From Paragyromitra xinjiangensis (Eukaryota; Ascomycota; Pezizomycetes; Pezizales; Discinaceae), in contig JBCAMK010000002.1 of NCBI GenBank assembly GCA_038503065.1, positions 1,116,001 through 1,180,000 of the forward strand: a stretch of 64,000 nt of DNA. The letters run 5' to 3'. Positions 22,073-33,318 of this stretch are shown here, piece by piece (the first letter of the stretch is position 1; each line of letters starts with the position of its first letter). Position numbers and translations under genes: made by a program. Below the pieces are notes generated by a model. That model was not told the DNA's origin and ran no database searches. It saw only the letters and a program-made list of their open reading frames with translations.

Positions 22073-22493
22073 ATGGATTTGATTTATGGTCAATGTAATA
22101 ATGGGAAATTGTGCTTATCTTTTGGATTGTATTGGGCAGGGTGTTTGCATATGTTTGGTAGTATCATTCTAGCTGTCAAACTTCATTTGCGAGGTCGCCT
22201 GGTGTTAATAGAGATGAAAATTTAAAGGCATCGATATCCTATCGTCTGACAGCTACTCCGAAACACACCTTACTCGTTTTCGATATTCAAATTATCTTTT
22301 GCACTTTCATGCAAATGACCCAACGTACCCGATGTCGAAAACATGGGAAAGGAGAAAAAACCCCCCAAACTAATGGAGTCAAAACAAATTAAACAACAAC
22401 CTGCTACCCAACCTGCGGTCAACATGACAGGAGCCGTAGAGGCCCCACCTATTTCATTATTCCCATAGTATAAGAACGCGGGTGGCCCATGTC
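22073..22493. other. Intergenic, no gene seen
   Basis: 3' flank of the DUF6601-like gene; AT-rich. Confidence 0.4.
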
Positions 22494-22863
22494 CTAGGCT
22501 GACTTGGGCAGAATGGGATCCCCCTCCTTCGGTTCATCATCTCCTTCGTGATGTCTATGATTGCTTGCTCTGACTAATGCAACGGTAGTCAAACCCTTTC
22601 TATTAATCCCCTCCCACCAAACGAAAACGCTTTTGTGGGCGAAACGGTCAATGACACTCCGCCGACCCTCGATCTCCACCACACTATGGGCAATAAATGA
22701 CCCAAAGGAAATGAAAGCCTTCCCTCTAGCAATCTCCACTATCATTCCTAAAGACCACAGAATAAGAGGCCCGCCTTTGAAAGACCCGTATGGGATGACT
22801 CCGTTAAGCACACTGTCACAGTCTTTCCAATTATGGTGTCTAGCGTCGTTTGACGTTTGCTAT
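22494..22863 (-). pseudogene. Fragment resembling a 2OG-Fe(II) dioxygenase-type double-stranded beta helix
   Basis: A minus-strand frame of about 120 codons without a proper start reads ARHHNWKDCDSVLNG, VIPYGSFKGGPLIL, LGMIVEIARGKAFISFGS, FIAHSVVEIEGRRSVIDRF and AHKSVFVWW. The order H-x(2-3)-D, GG-x-L, L-x-(V)E-x3-G, then AHSV followed by R fits the cupin-like fold of fungal transposon-associated dioxygenase-like proteins (TET/JBP-like). An in-frame stop lies just upstream and no matching N-terminus is visible, so it is probably a relic. The assignment is inference from pattern alone. Confidence 0.4.
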
Positions 22864-25610
22864 TGATGGCAGGGGTGAACCACATATTTGTAATAGGGAC
22901 AAAATTCGACTCAAGTTCCCAGCCTTTGTTATAGCGGAAGTCAACATTACTGCGCTTGGCAAATCCTTCCGGAGACACATGGCGGCAAATGCTACTCAGC
23001 TCTCTCAGCGCCTCTTTCTTCTACTGCCAGCCTCTTCCTTCATCCTCATTCAGCTGCCGCCATTGCTTAGTCGGAAAAACAGATCAACTGGAGTCAGCCC
23101 AAGAGCCCAAGTGAGCGGAATAAAAGTTTCCGCGTTTGCCGTGTGCTAGGCTAGCGGTTGAAAATAGGCATGAGTCCTCCAGGCACTCATCCGTCTTCTC
23201 CAGTGCTTCGATAGACCTTATCGAAATTTTGACCTTATATCCGAGTGTTGAACCCTGACTATCAGTTATTACTTAGCGGTCTCCCGTCCGACACAAGGCA
23301 AGTGAAACCCTCAAAAGATCGTTTCTCCGCCAGTGAGAGCCCGTTGTGTTTATGCCCCTCTTCATCCCCACTATCGTTCGCGTTCTCGTCCTCACTATTA
23401 GCTTCGCCATTGGCCTCGGTGATGATGTCATCATCCTTGTACTCGTCGCTCCCCTCTCTAACCTCCTCTGTTTTACCACTTTGGTTCTCCGCGCTACCGC
23501 TTTACCTTTCCTCCGTTTTGCTGCTTCAGCATCTCGCTGCGAAATCAATTGCTTCCTGCTGGTTTCAACTCTCCAGTGCTGTAAGTCTATCCGCGAATTC
23601 TGCCATCTCTCTACCGACTTTTAAAATATATGCCACAATTTTTCCCAGGAGCCCTTGACCTCTTCTGTATTCCGAAGAGTGAATGCCTTCCTTTCAATCA
23701 TGTGGTTGGCGATCTTTCTATTTTTTTCTTTTATGGTCGACGGGTCGCCCATCCCTAATTTTCTCTCTATTAGGAAGTGGATTTGTAGTCATGATCTGCT
23801 GAGGTGGAGTAATGAAGAAAGGAGGAAGGCTAGGAAGTGGTGAGGAGGGATCGAGGGTGTAGTATGGTCTTATGAAATAGAGAAAAGTGCTTGTGCTGGC
23901 TGAGACCCTACCGACTTGGCTAGAACCAACAGTCTCATTCAGGAAGGTGCCGTGCACAACTACTCGGGTCAGGGTAGTGGAGATGGAACATCAGAGTTTT
24001 CCGTTCTGCGAGGTCACCATACAAAAATTGTGAGACCTGTTCGATCTCCATATGCCTAACCCTAGTAGAACGGAGACCGGGATTTTCGGTTAGGCCAGAT
24101 GGCCGTGACTCTGAGATGTTCTAGCGCATGTTTTACCTACACCTGCAGTAATTGTCTGCCAGGAGAAGAACCTGGACGCAGGGGGGGCGTATATTACGAG
24201 CCCAAACCATAACCACATTGTGTCCCTTCTAGCAAGTTTCCTTGGCGTGCTACTGAATAAGAAGGGTTAGGGTTAAATGCTCTTGGCAACAACGGTAGAA
24301 TGCCCCGAAGCGGAAGCGTGGCAGGAACAACCGGCAGAGCTGTAACAAGTTGTTCAGTGATCCCCATTAGGGTACTGCTAGTCTGTCGATCTATCCTAAC
24401 CAATGATAGGCTTATCCCTTCGTCCGTATTCAGGTCCTCACGCTATCCATGATATGGTTGCAAAATTGGTGTGCTCACGCAAAACCTCAGCATGACACTG
24501 ACTAAGAGCACTATTATCTCTCCCTTCTCCTAGCACATAGAAGATGGATAGCCAACCTGATGACCTGGGGCGATACCACCTATCTTCAGGTATTTTTTTC
24601 TTATACAAAGCCTCAAATTGCTGGGAGTCGATAGTGCCTTCGAATAGGGGGCAAAAGGGGCAAATTAGAGAGCTCGCTCGTTTTAGGTTGAACGTATTGT
24701 CCCCGGATTCTAGTTTCGGACTGTTTGCGATGAGTAATGGATCAGCTGGAATTATATGGGCTACTATACTAGTCACTTGGTTGATTGTAACGGCTACCAG
24801 TGGATTGTGTCCTTGGTTGATCGTGATGGCTACTGGTGGGTTGTATTTTCGACTTAGATGGTTCATTACTAAATCTTTTGTTCTTGGCCCTCTCGATTCT
24901 CACCTTAAGTGTGAATACGTGTTTGCTAGGTTGATATTCGGCGAGGACTAGCTCTACGCTCTAAAAGAGGTTTCATACATGTACCTTATTTTGAGGCTCA
25001 AATAAGGTGCGGCTGATAGGGCTGGGGTGTTAAGGAATGGGTTAGGGTTTCTGTAGGACGGGGGCTCATAACCTGTTGCTAATAATGAATTATAGTACTT
25101 AATCATTCTCATTCTCGCCACTCTTTCTAATTCAACAACATCTCTGCCTCCCTGGTAAATTGCATCCGCGCCTGTGTAACAACTACCGATAGGTACTGTA
25201 GAGCTTCTCAGCACGCGAGCAATAACCTCTGGAAAACACTCACGAAATATAATCCAGAGTATCTACTTTTCAAATAGGAAACATGTCTAAGAGCGATCCT
25301 AATCCTATCACTTCTACAAACTCACGCTACATATATCCTTAAACTTCGTTATGGAGCTGTATGCATATAGGTTGTCACTGCAGATGGTTCGCTAAAGTGC
25401 TAGAACTTCATTTGTCCACGACAGCCGTGCGGGGTGGGCCCCGTACCTTTTACACAACTTGGTTAGGTCCATATCAACTAAAAAATCCAATTCAATCACC
25501 CAGCGAAGAATAATCGACACAGTCACTAGTAACCGAGAAATCATCACCAAATACGATAGCAAACCGCCACGAAAATACCCATCCGGGATCGATCTATACC
25601 ACTACCGCCG
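22864..25610. other. Gene-poor region with ORF debris
   Basis: About 2.7 kb. 23245-23660 has complementary low-complexity frames: L/S-rich on plus, K/R- and E/D-rich on minus, perhaps old transposon coding sequence. At about 24777-24846 a roughly 35-bp unit (TTGGTTGATYGTRAYGGCTA...) is repeated twice, seen on the minus strand as PPVAITINQ and PLVAVTINQ. GGGTTAGGGTT occurs near 24266 and 25038. No gene is supported. Confidence 0.4.
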
Positions 25611-28600
25611 ATGGAATACACAGATGGCCGCTCATACCGACGTGGTTCGAGACCCCCCCCGCAGGCGAATGAGTTCACTGCCCGCGATTTTGCATCCAGA
25701 ACACCACTCCATCCGCTGGAACACAGCAGGAAAGAAACCGCTAGGAACTGGAGCGAGGGTACCGTTAAACCCTCCCAACCTACGCAGGTCCTACGGTCCG
25801 ACCCCACGAGTGGTCCCTCACGCCAACCCAGCGTGGAATCTCCACTACGAGCGGGTATGAAACATTCCTCATCTGGGGACCCTACTATTCGCGCTTCCAC
25901 GCCTGGATCATCATCCCTGGAAAACACGGCGGCCTTACTCCGAAGATTTAATGAATACAAACTGGAAACAGAATTCCATAATGGCTATGTGGTGCATAAA
26001 ACTTGTGAATGGCTTCCTTCATCTTCAAGCAGGCTGTGGAAAACATCCACATGGAAAATAAAAAAAAGGATTGGCAGTGGAGGGTTTGGTATTGTTTGGC
26101 TCCAGGAGGATGAAGGAGAGGGGGGGATAAACAACTAAGAGCTGTCAAAATGCTACCTCGAGATCCCTCGGAAGAGATAGGCCGATCGCAAGAGCTGTTG
26201 GCTTTAGTTAAATTAAAGGGAGTAAGTTTAGACTGTCTGTGTACTCACAAGCCACCATTAACGGGTCTAGTATGGGCACCTTTTCGTGGATTTTTTCGGT
26301 TGGTACGAAGATTTAAATTATATATACCTTGCAATGGAGTATATCAAGTACGGAGACCTGAGTAACTACATTAAAGCCCCGGGGCCGAAAGAGGAAGCCA
26401 AGGAGATCACCAGACAGATTTTGAAAGGGCTTGAAGTCCTTCACGAAAAGAAGATCTATCATCGTGACTTGAAGCCTCAGGTTAGACTCCTGAGCTCCTG
26501 TTAGTATTATCTAAACTAAATGGCTAGAATATCCTCATCGCCTCTCTTGAGCCCATCTGGGTCAAAATCACCGACTTTGGGGCATCTAAACGGGCGAAAA
26601 AAACTTCTATAAGAGCTCGAGTCGGGACTCATGGCTATTTTGCTCCTAAAATTCTTGGCGTGTTCCCTCGAGAGTTTAGAGGGCAACGTTTTGTCCCCCA
26701 TGCGTTAGATATGTGGTCATTCGGCTCTCTAGTGCACGAACTTCTGACTTCCGAAACGCCCTTTATGGAATTCTTCGAAGGATACGACTCAGAATCAGGC
26801 CTACCAACAGAGCTGCCGCAGGGAGAAACTGACATGTTCTCTCTTCAGCAATATTGTCGCGGCAATCTAGAATTTCCGATTGAACCCTTTCAAAAGGCAC
26901 AAGTAGACGAAGAAGGGATATATTTTGTCAAAAGCCTCTTGACTGCAAACCCGAATAATCGACCAACCGCATCACAAGCCCTAAATCATCCATGGTTGAT
27001 ACAATACGCAAGCGATTTTGTTAGGAGCCTGATAGCAGAGTTTTCGTCCCTTGGGGTAAATTTGGGTTCAGGGGCCAATAACATATCGATTGAAGGTGTT
27101 GAAGAAGACATCGCGCGATTTTTTCCAGATTCAGCAAAGGAAAGAGTCTCGTCTCTACTTCTAGAAGCCGCTACTAAGGGGTACAACACAGCCTTCTCGA
27201 AGCTCCTCGAATCCCCAAGCTGTGGACTAGGATCGATAGACAATTCAACCAGAGGAAAGTTATTTCAATTAGCGGCAGAAGCTAGGCAACTCGATACGAT
27301 AGAGCTACTCTTAGAAAAAAAGTTCGCAATTGGGGCCTACGTCGGTGATGAAACAGTACTGCAGTGGGCAGTTAGAGCGGGGCACGTCAGCCCAGTCGCC
27401 TTGTTTCTGAAGTATGTGCCCAATGTTAAAACCAACAACGAATGTAAAGAAGCGTTTCTGTTGGCTATCAAACTGGGAAATTTCGATATGGTAGAGTCGT
27501 TCCTGAGCAATAGGTTTGAATTCAATATTCACAGCAGTACCGGCAAAGGGTCACTGAAAGTGGCGGTTGAGAGTGGGTGTATTAGGATCGCCAGGCTGCT
27601 GCTAGGTAATAGCGACCCGAGTACCAAAGCAGAAGCACTACGAGAGGCGGGTGGCGGTGGGGATACCGGCATTTGTAAGCTCTTACGGGGGGCGTGTGAG
27701 AACGGGCATATCGACATTGTCAAGCTCTTATTAGAGAACAAGGCCGACGTGAATGCCAAAGAAAGTAAAAAAGGTTGGACAGCCTTGCAAGCAGCGGCTG
27801 GAAGCGGGAATATCGACATTGCTAAGCTCTTGTTAGGCAACGGGGCCAACGTGAATTCCGAAGCAAGTGAAGGAGATCAACCAGCCTTGCAAGCAGCGGC
27901 TGGAAGTGGGCATATCGATATTGTCAAGCTCTTACTAGATAACAAGGCCAACGTGAATGCCAACAAAGGGGCAGCCTTGCGAAAAGCGGTCGGAAACGGG
28001 CATATCGATATTGTCAAGCTTTTGCTAGACAACAAGGCCAACGTGAATACCGTCGGAGGGTCAGCCTTGCGAGAAGCGGCCAGAACCGGGCATATCGATA
28101 TTGTCAAGCTTTTGCTAGACAACAAGGCCGATGTGAATGCCGAGGCTGACAGGGGGTTGCGTTATACAGCCTTGCAAATGGCTGCTGGAAGCGGGCATAT
28201 CGATATTGTCAAGGTCTTACTAGACAACAAGGCCAACGTGAATGCCAACGAAGGGGCAGCCTTGCGAGAAGTGGCCAGAAACGGGCATATCGATATTGTC
28301 AAGCTTTTGCTAGACAACAAGGCCAATATGAATACCGTCGGAGGGTCAGCCTTGCGAGAAGCGGCCAGAACCGGGCATATCGATATTGTCAAGCTTTTGC
28401 TAGACAACAAGGCCGATGTGAATGCCGATGCTGACATGGGGTTGCGTTATACAGCCTTGCGAATGGCTGCTGGAAGTGGGCATATCGATATTGTCAAGCT
28501 CTTGCTAGACAACAAGGCCGATGTGAATGCCGTCGGAGGGGCAGCCCTGGCAGCAGCGGCCGGAAACGGGGATATGGATATTTTCAAGCTTTTGCTAGAC

Positions 28601-29002
28601 AACAAGGCCGATGTGAATGTCTACGGAGGGACAGCTTTGGGAGCAGCGGCTTGGGGTGGGCATATCGATATTGTCAAGCTCTTACTAGACAACAAGGTCG
28701 ATATGAATGCCAACGAAGGGGCAGCCTTGCGGGGAGCGGCCGGAAGGGGGCATATCGATATTGTCAAGCTTTTGCTAGACAACAAGGCCAATGTGAATGT
28801 CTGCGGAGAGACAGCCTTGCAAGAAGCGGCCGGAAACGGGCATATCGATATTGTCAAGCTTTTGCTAGACAACAAGGCCGATGCGAATACCAATAATCAC
28901 CGGTATCATATAATCTTGCGAATGGCGGATAGAAACAAGCATATCGATATTGTCGAGCTTTTGCTAGACAACAGGGCCGATATGTATGCCAATAATGGCT
29001 AG
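25611..29002 (+). CDS. Ser/Thr protein kinase fused to ankyrin repeats (one frameshift)
   Basis: Exons 25611-26221, 26271-26480 and 26528-29002; introns of 49 nt (GTAAGT...CTAG) and 47 nt (GTTAGA...CTAG) split the kinase. Motifs in order: IGSGGFGIVW (ATP loop), RAVKML (catalytic Lys), FVDFFGWYEDLNYIYLAMEY, YHRDLKPQ-NIL (catalytic loop), KITDFGASK (DFG), then GTHGYFAPKIL, with APK where APE is usual. A G run at 26120-26126 appears one G short: the frame closes at TAA 26136, while one more base would carry it into RAVKML. Either an assembly error or an early disabling mutation. After the kinase come degenerate and then 14 near-identical ankyrin units. With the frame restored the product is about 1,098 residues. 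Likely cytosolic signalling or defence-type protein. Confidence 0.75.
27703..28992 (+). repeat. Tandem ankyrin-encoding repeats (14 units)
   Basis: Units of 90-105 bp encode GHIDIVKLLLDNKADVN plus a variable finger of 10-15 residues. The core GGGCATATCGATATTGTCAA is nearly invariant at DNA level, so copies are recent or homogenised. Variable parts follow a few types (GGAALR, VGGSALRE, RGLRYTALQM). Each unit would form one helix-turn-helix of a protein-binding solenoid. Confidence 0.9.
27956..28525 (+). repeat. 285-bp higher-order duplication within the ankyrin array
   Basis: Three consecutive units recur as a block. Finger starts at 27956, 28046 and about 28141 have counterparts at 28241, 28331 and about 28426, each exactly 285 bp further on. 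The finger order is the same in both blocks (ANxGAALR, TVGGSALREA, A(E/D)AD..GLRYTAL), so a three-unit block was duplicated in tandem. Confidence 0.8.
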
Positions 29003-29080
29003 TGTTAGACAGCCTTGCAAGCAGCGATTCAAAGTGGGCATATGGACATTGTTATTAGATAATAATGCCGACGCCTCTGC
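29003..29080 (+). pseudogene. Ankyrin unit left beyond the stop of the kinase gene
   Basis: Past the stop of the kinase-ankyrin gene the DNA still encodes TALQAAIQSGHMDIV and LLDNNADAS in the same sense, but with an extra TAG and a loss of about 9 bases where KLL should be. The array was once longer. Confidence 0.65.
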
Positions 29081-32000
29081 TCCGTTCCGTAAGATACGGA
29101 TTCCTGTCTCCAAAGCGGCGCAGAAGAGCGGCAGCCAGGATCCCATCAAGACTTTCGACTATCTATATATTCCTTGCACTAATAACTCCAAGCACAGTAT
29201 AGTTTCTAGACTTTTCCCCTGTCAGCATTTTTTTTCTCCATCTGTTAATTCCTCTTTTTCTATTACCGCGGCGATCACTCTGCTCTATTCCACAGCTCTT
29301 TGAGATTTTTAGTAGGATTTTCTTCTCCGGGTACTATATACTTGAATAAAATCACCAAAAATATATAAGTTATCCGATGGAAGCAAATAATTGAGGTAGT
29401 TGTCTCGGTGTTTTCCTATGGTTAAAAGCGGGAGACTTTCTCAACTCTTTTTGTTAGTGATTCAATATCTGTTTCGTTTTCATCTATCGTTAGCAAATAT
29501 AAATCTTTATAAATGTACCTACCGGGTGCAATCACAGTTGAAATTTGGCCAATCCGGTAGTCAGATGCCTCCTTAGCCCAATTACATTTTTTCTATCCTT
29601 CTAGAGATGCATACAAAGAACAGATCAACCACAGGATCCTATATCGCTAGCCGCTAACCGCTAGCATACCATGCTCCTATAAAGCCGTAGAAACCTACTA
29701 ACCCTTCATGTTTGCTATATCCCTCCCCTTTCAGATGAATCGCCTGTGTAGACAGGCTTATGCAACCCCCTACTGAACAGGACCCCATCTTCCCTTAGCC
29801 GGGCACCCACTCACTTATGGCTCGGAAGTCTGTGAAGTACATGATGTATATTAGCCTATAGTAGGCTTATAGTAAGAACTTATAGATTCTAGAAACGTTT
29901 GTTAGCACAAAGGAGGGTATGTCAATGTAAGGGACAAACATGTGAATTTAGTAGGAGGATCGTCAAGAATGCCCAACAATGATTTGCCCTAAGTGATAAG
30001 CGCACGTGCCTTCTTAAGTCTTCTTAGATATTACTAAGTTCAATCCCTAAGAACAGACTTGTTAGATTTTCTTGGCCTGAGACTATTACACGAACGCGGA
30101 CCATCTGGCGAGTATGATACTGGCCATATAGGGAATTACAATTACTAAACTCGTTTGTGCAGCTGCTGGGCAGTCTTGCAACCTGACTTGTCACGTGACC
30201 AGTCAATATATCGCCATTGATTGACTGGTCCCTACAAACCCCCTATTTAGAGCAAACGAGCGACGATTGCGAGACTAGCTGCTGGGATCTTATGCTAGAA
30301 AGTTAAAACTAAGAACTTTGTGGGAGCATGTACCGGAAAACGTAGCACGTGGCCCTTTACATCGGTGATAATGTTAAGTAACTTTCTGGTTAAAGTACAC
30401 GCCAACCACAAACTCATAGCCCTCGGCGGTATGCTCCGTTATTTGCCACCTAATAATTACTCGTGCATGGCCCTTTCACTATGTTAGATATGGCTTCCTA
30501 ATATGTATAGGCTCCGGTGCTCGGTCGGGGGCCTATGTGAAGTCTGGGCGGGCTCGGCGGAAGCGCAGAAATAGGGAGGGTACATACAGGTACCTTATGA
30601 GTGCGGAGAGGTAGGATATAGAGGGAGGAAGGCAGAGCCTTCCCCCAGTAAGCAAGCAATTGATCCCTCTCGTGCTTAATATCCAAACACCGTTGTCTCA
30701 GTTGAGTGAGTGACCTCCCATGATTTAGAATTGCGACTGTATCTCAAATCAGAAGATCAACTTGTTTGACTACTCAACGCTTGAGGTAACCCACTGTTTT
30801 CGCTGTCTTGATAGGTCTGCTTCTGGGGCTTTTCGAACACGGGGTTTTTATTGTAATTGAACGTGTTTTAGGAGTGCGGTATCCTCACTTAGGCTGGGGT
30901 CGGTTGCATTGAGCAAAAACCGGTTCTCCTCAAGGGTTCACGGGCTCTCGTTAATGACTATTCACGAGGAAGGGGATCTAGAGAAAGAGTCATTCCGTCT
31001 GCTGTGTAGATCACTTCGATTGATCTGGTCGAAATAGGCCCTTTTAGTACATTTTGAGAGCCAAACCATGTTCCCATCCATCATCTACTCTAATATTCCT
31101 AGACCGAAATTTTTTTACTAAACCCATAATTCCTTCCCCTTGTACCGATAAGTCTTCCCACCTTAATCAGCAAAAGCAAAATCTCGTCCGGGCACTGGGG
31201 CGGCGATGTTCCACCCAATGCATTTCATACCGCCCCGTGCTACCTGCCAGTGGGTGACCCATGACCTGAGGCAAGCCTCTCTAGGTGACCTTTCAGCGTC
31301 TGGGTAAGTGCTAGCGGGGCTCCCTACTCCAGGAGTGCGTGGCTCCACCTTATCGTCCCCAGCGCACAGTCGAGTACCCTGACTACCCGTAAGGATTCAA
31401 CCAAGACCATGACTGTTGGGAAAGATATTTCTATGCGCTGGAGAGATGCAATGATGCAGCCTTAGGAACAATACAATAAAGATAACCGCGCATACAGGGT
31501 GAATGGCTACCGTTGTTACGGTGAAGGATGTTAGTTCTAGTAAACTTAATAATTTTAAAATCTTTTCTTGCAGGGGCGAAGTATGAGTATGTTAGGTTTA
31601 TGTTTGTGGGTCCCTTATAAAGGGTAGATCCTTTGGTCGGATCTGTGGGACAGTTTGTGACTGCGGAGGATACCTAAGAGCAAGACGGGCATTTCCGGAG
31701 AAGTTTTTGTGATCGAGACTAACTTTGCAGTAGACAGCAAAGGGAGCTAAGCGGTAGAAATATGTTGGAAGGTTAAAAGTCTTATAACTTGTTCAATATT
31801 ACCTTTTCCCAATGAACATTATTCAACTTATAACGCAAGACGTACCAACCTACATCTACATGACACGCTTACTATTGTATTTAAACTCACTTCGTTAGTG
31901 TGAAATAGATGCAAACCCGAGGTTTAAATCCTGGCAGAGTTCTGGCTCTAAAATCCTTGAATCAGTGCAAGAAAAACCACTACCGATGATTTGAATTTAC

Positions 32001-33318
32001 CCAAGTACTAGAAAATGTACGCTTCCCCATGTTGCTAATCCACCCACGGTGAATCCCGAAGAAAACTCAACGGGACGACTGGTAAATCGAACAGCTCGTG
32101 GGGCCTGAGCAAACATCCTGAGAAATGACCTTGTGATTTGAATGCGTTGTGCTGAGATAGTGGACTGTGTGGAATCTCATGTGCCGTCCCTTCGAACTTG
32201 TTTGTCTTTCGATATGGTTGTAATGAAGATGGAGGGAAAGACCGATAGATGCTTGGCCTAGGTCACGCTGTGCGTTGCCTATATGTAGTATTCGGGATAT
32301 CTTACTTTTTAGACATTTTGGCTAAGCTGTTGTTTGGCCAGCCCGGGAGTGGGAGGAGCGTCACACGAATAATTCCCTCTACTTTGTGGGGCTTGGGAGT
32401 GGGGGATAAAGGGAGATTTTAGAGTTCTTACGCGTGCGTGCTGGGTGCCCTCACACGGTTTCTTGGCGAGTCAGGATCAATACATGTACCTTTATTGCTA
32501 GAAAAATTATCACCAACAGCGCCACAACCAAAGAAAGATAACGTTTCTCCATACCTTCCACAGCAAACGTTTTCACCCCCGAAACTCGCAAGTAAGAATA
32601 TCGCTTACACCTTAAGCCATCGAGTCTTATCAGTCAAGATTGAAATATCACAGGGTTGGGGTTGGCGCTAGCTTATACGGCACCAACAACCACAGGCGAG
32701 ACTCGAGAATTCTAACTCCATGAAGCCACAGTGGCGGAAAAGGGGCTCCGATCATTTGAGTCGGGCTTCTAGCTATTGCTAAGCCTCGAGCCTACTTAAT
32801 GAGCCCTATTCGTCTACTCGAGACGAGCCGGCTTGGGGTTCTTGTGCATTGGAGAGACTCGGGGTCCGATATAAAACCTGCACAATATATCATTACCCCA
32901 GTTTCGATAAGTGTTGGGTACTAATGCTTATGGGCAAAAACACCTCCACCGAAATTCGTGAGCATAATAAATAAAGACATTATAGGAGTCTCAAGGAGAT
33001 TGCTCTACCGAGTGTTGTTAACTTTATTTCACTAGGTCTTGTAGGTATACGAGGAGAAGAAGCCCATTGCATTGTCGTTTGATTTCCTAACCACATCCGA
33101 CCAAGACAGACTAAAAAAGAGGGAAATCGACAACTACAATCAAAGAGAACGTAGTAGATAATGATCATCAAAGAAAGAAAACATGGCAAAGCGAACCAAA
33201 ACCAGACAGGCCAAGTATACCACCGAATAACCGACTTACACATTCATTCACTCTCTGCACCCATTCCCTATTTCCAATGACATTTACCTACCCAGTTTCT
33301 CCCAGCCCACGTAACTAT
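29081..33318. other. Gene-poor intergenic region, about 4.2 kb
   Basis: No frame with recognisable motifs on either strand. AT-rich with short repeats; one TACATGTA (32481-32488) and the hairpin at 30197-30230 are listed separately. A tRNA B-box-like GGTTTAAATCC near 31920 has no convincing A-box. Confidence 0.4.
30195..30230. repeat. Hairpin carrying the DDE-transposon terminal sequence
   Basis: GACCAGTCAAT and ATTGACTGGTC form 11-bp perfect inverted arms around a 12-base loop. The left arm with its flank (GTGACCAGTCAATATATCGC) matches the complement of the repeat at 9639-9660 except for one missing base. Confidence 0.55.

Noticed and set aside
27529..28893. Several long minus-strand frames across the ankyrin array (LLSSKSLTISICP-type repeats)
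   Set aside because: They are antisense shadows of the near-identical ankyrin units; their repetition is fully explained by the plus-strand gene.
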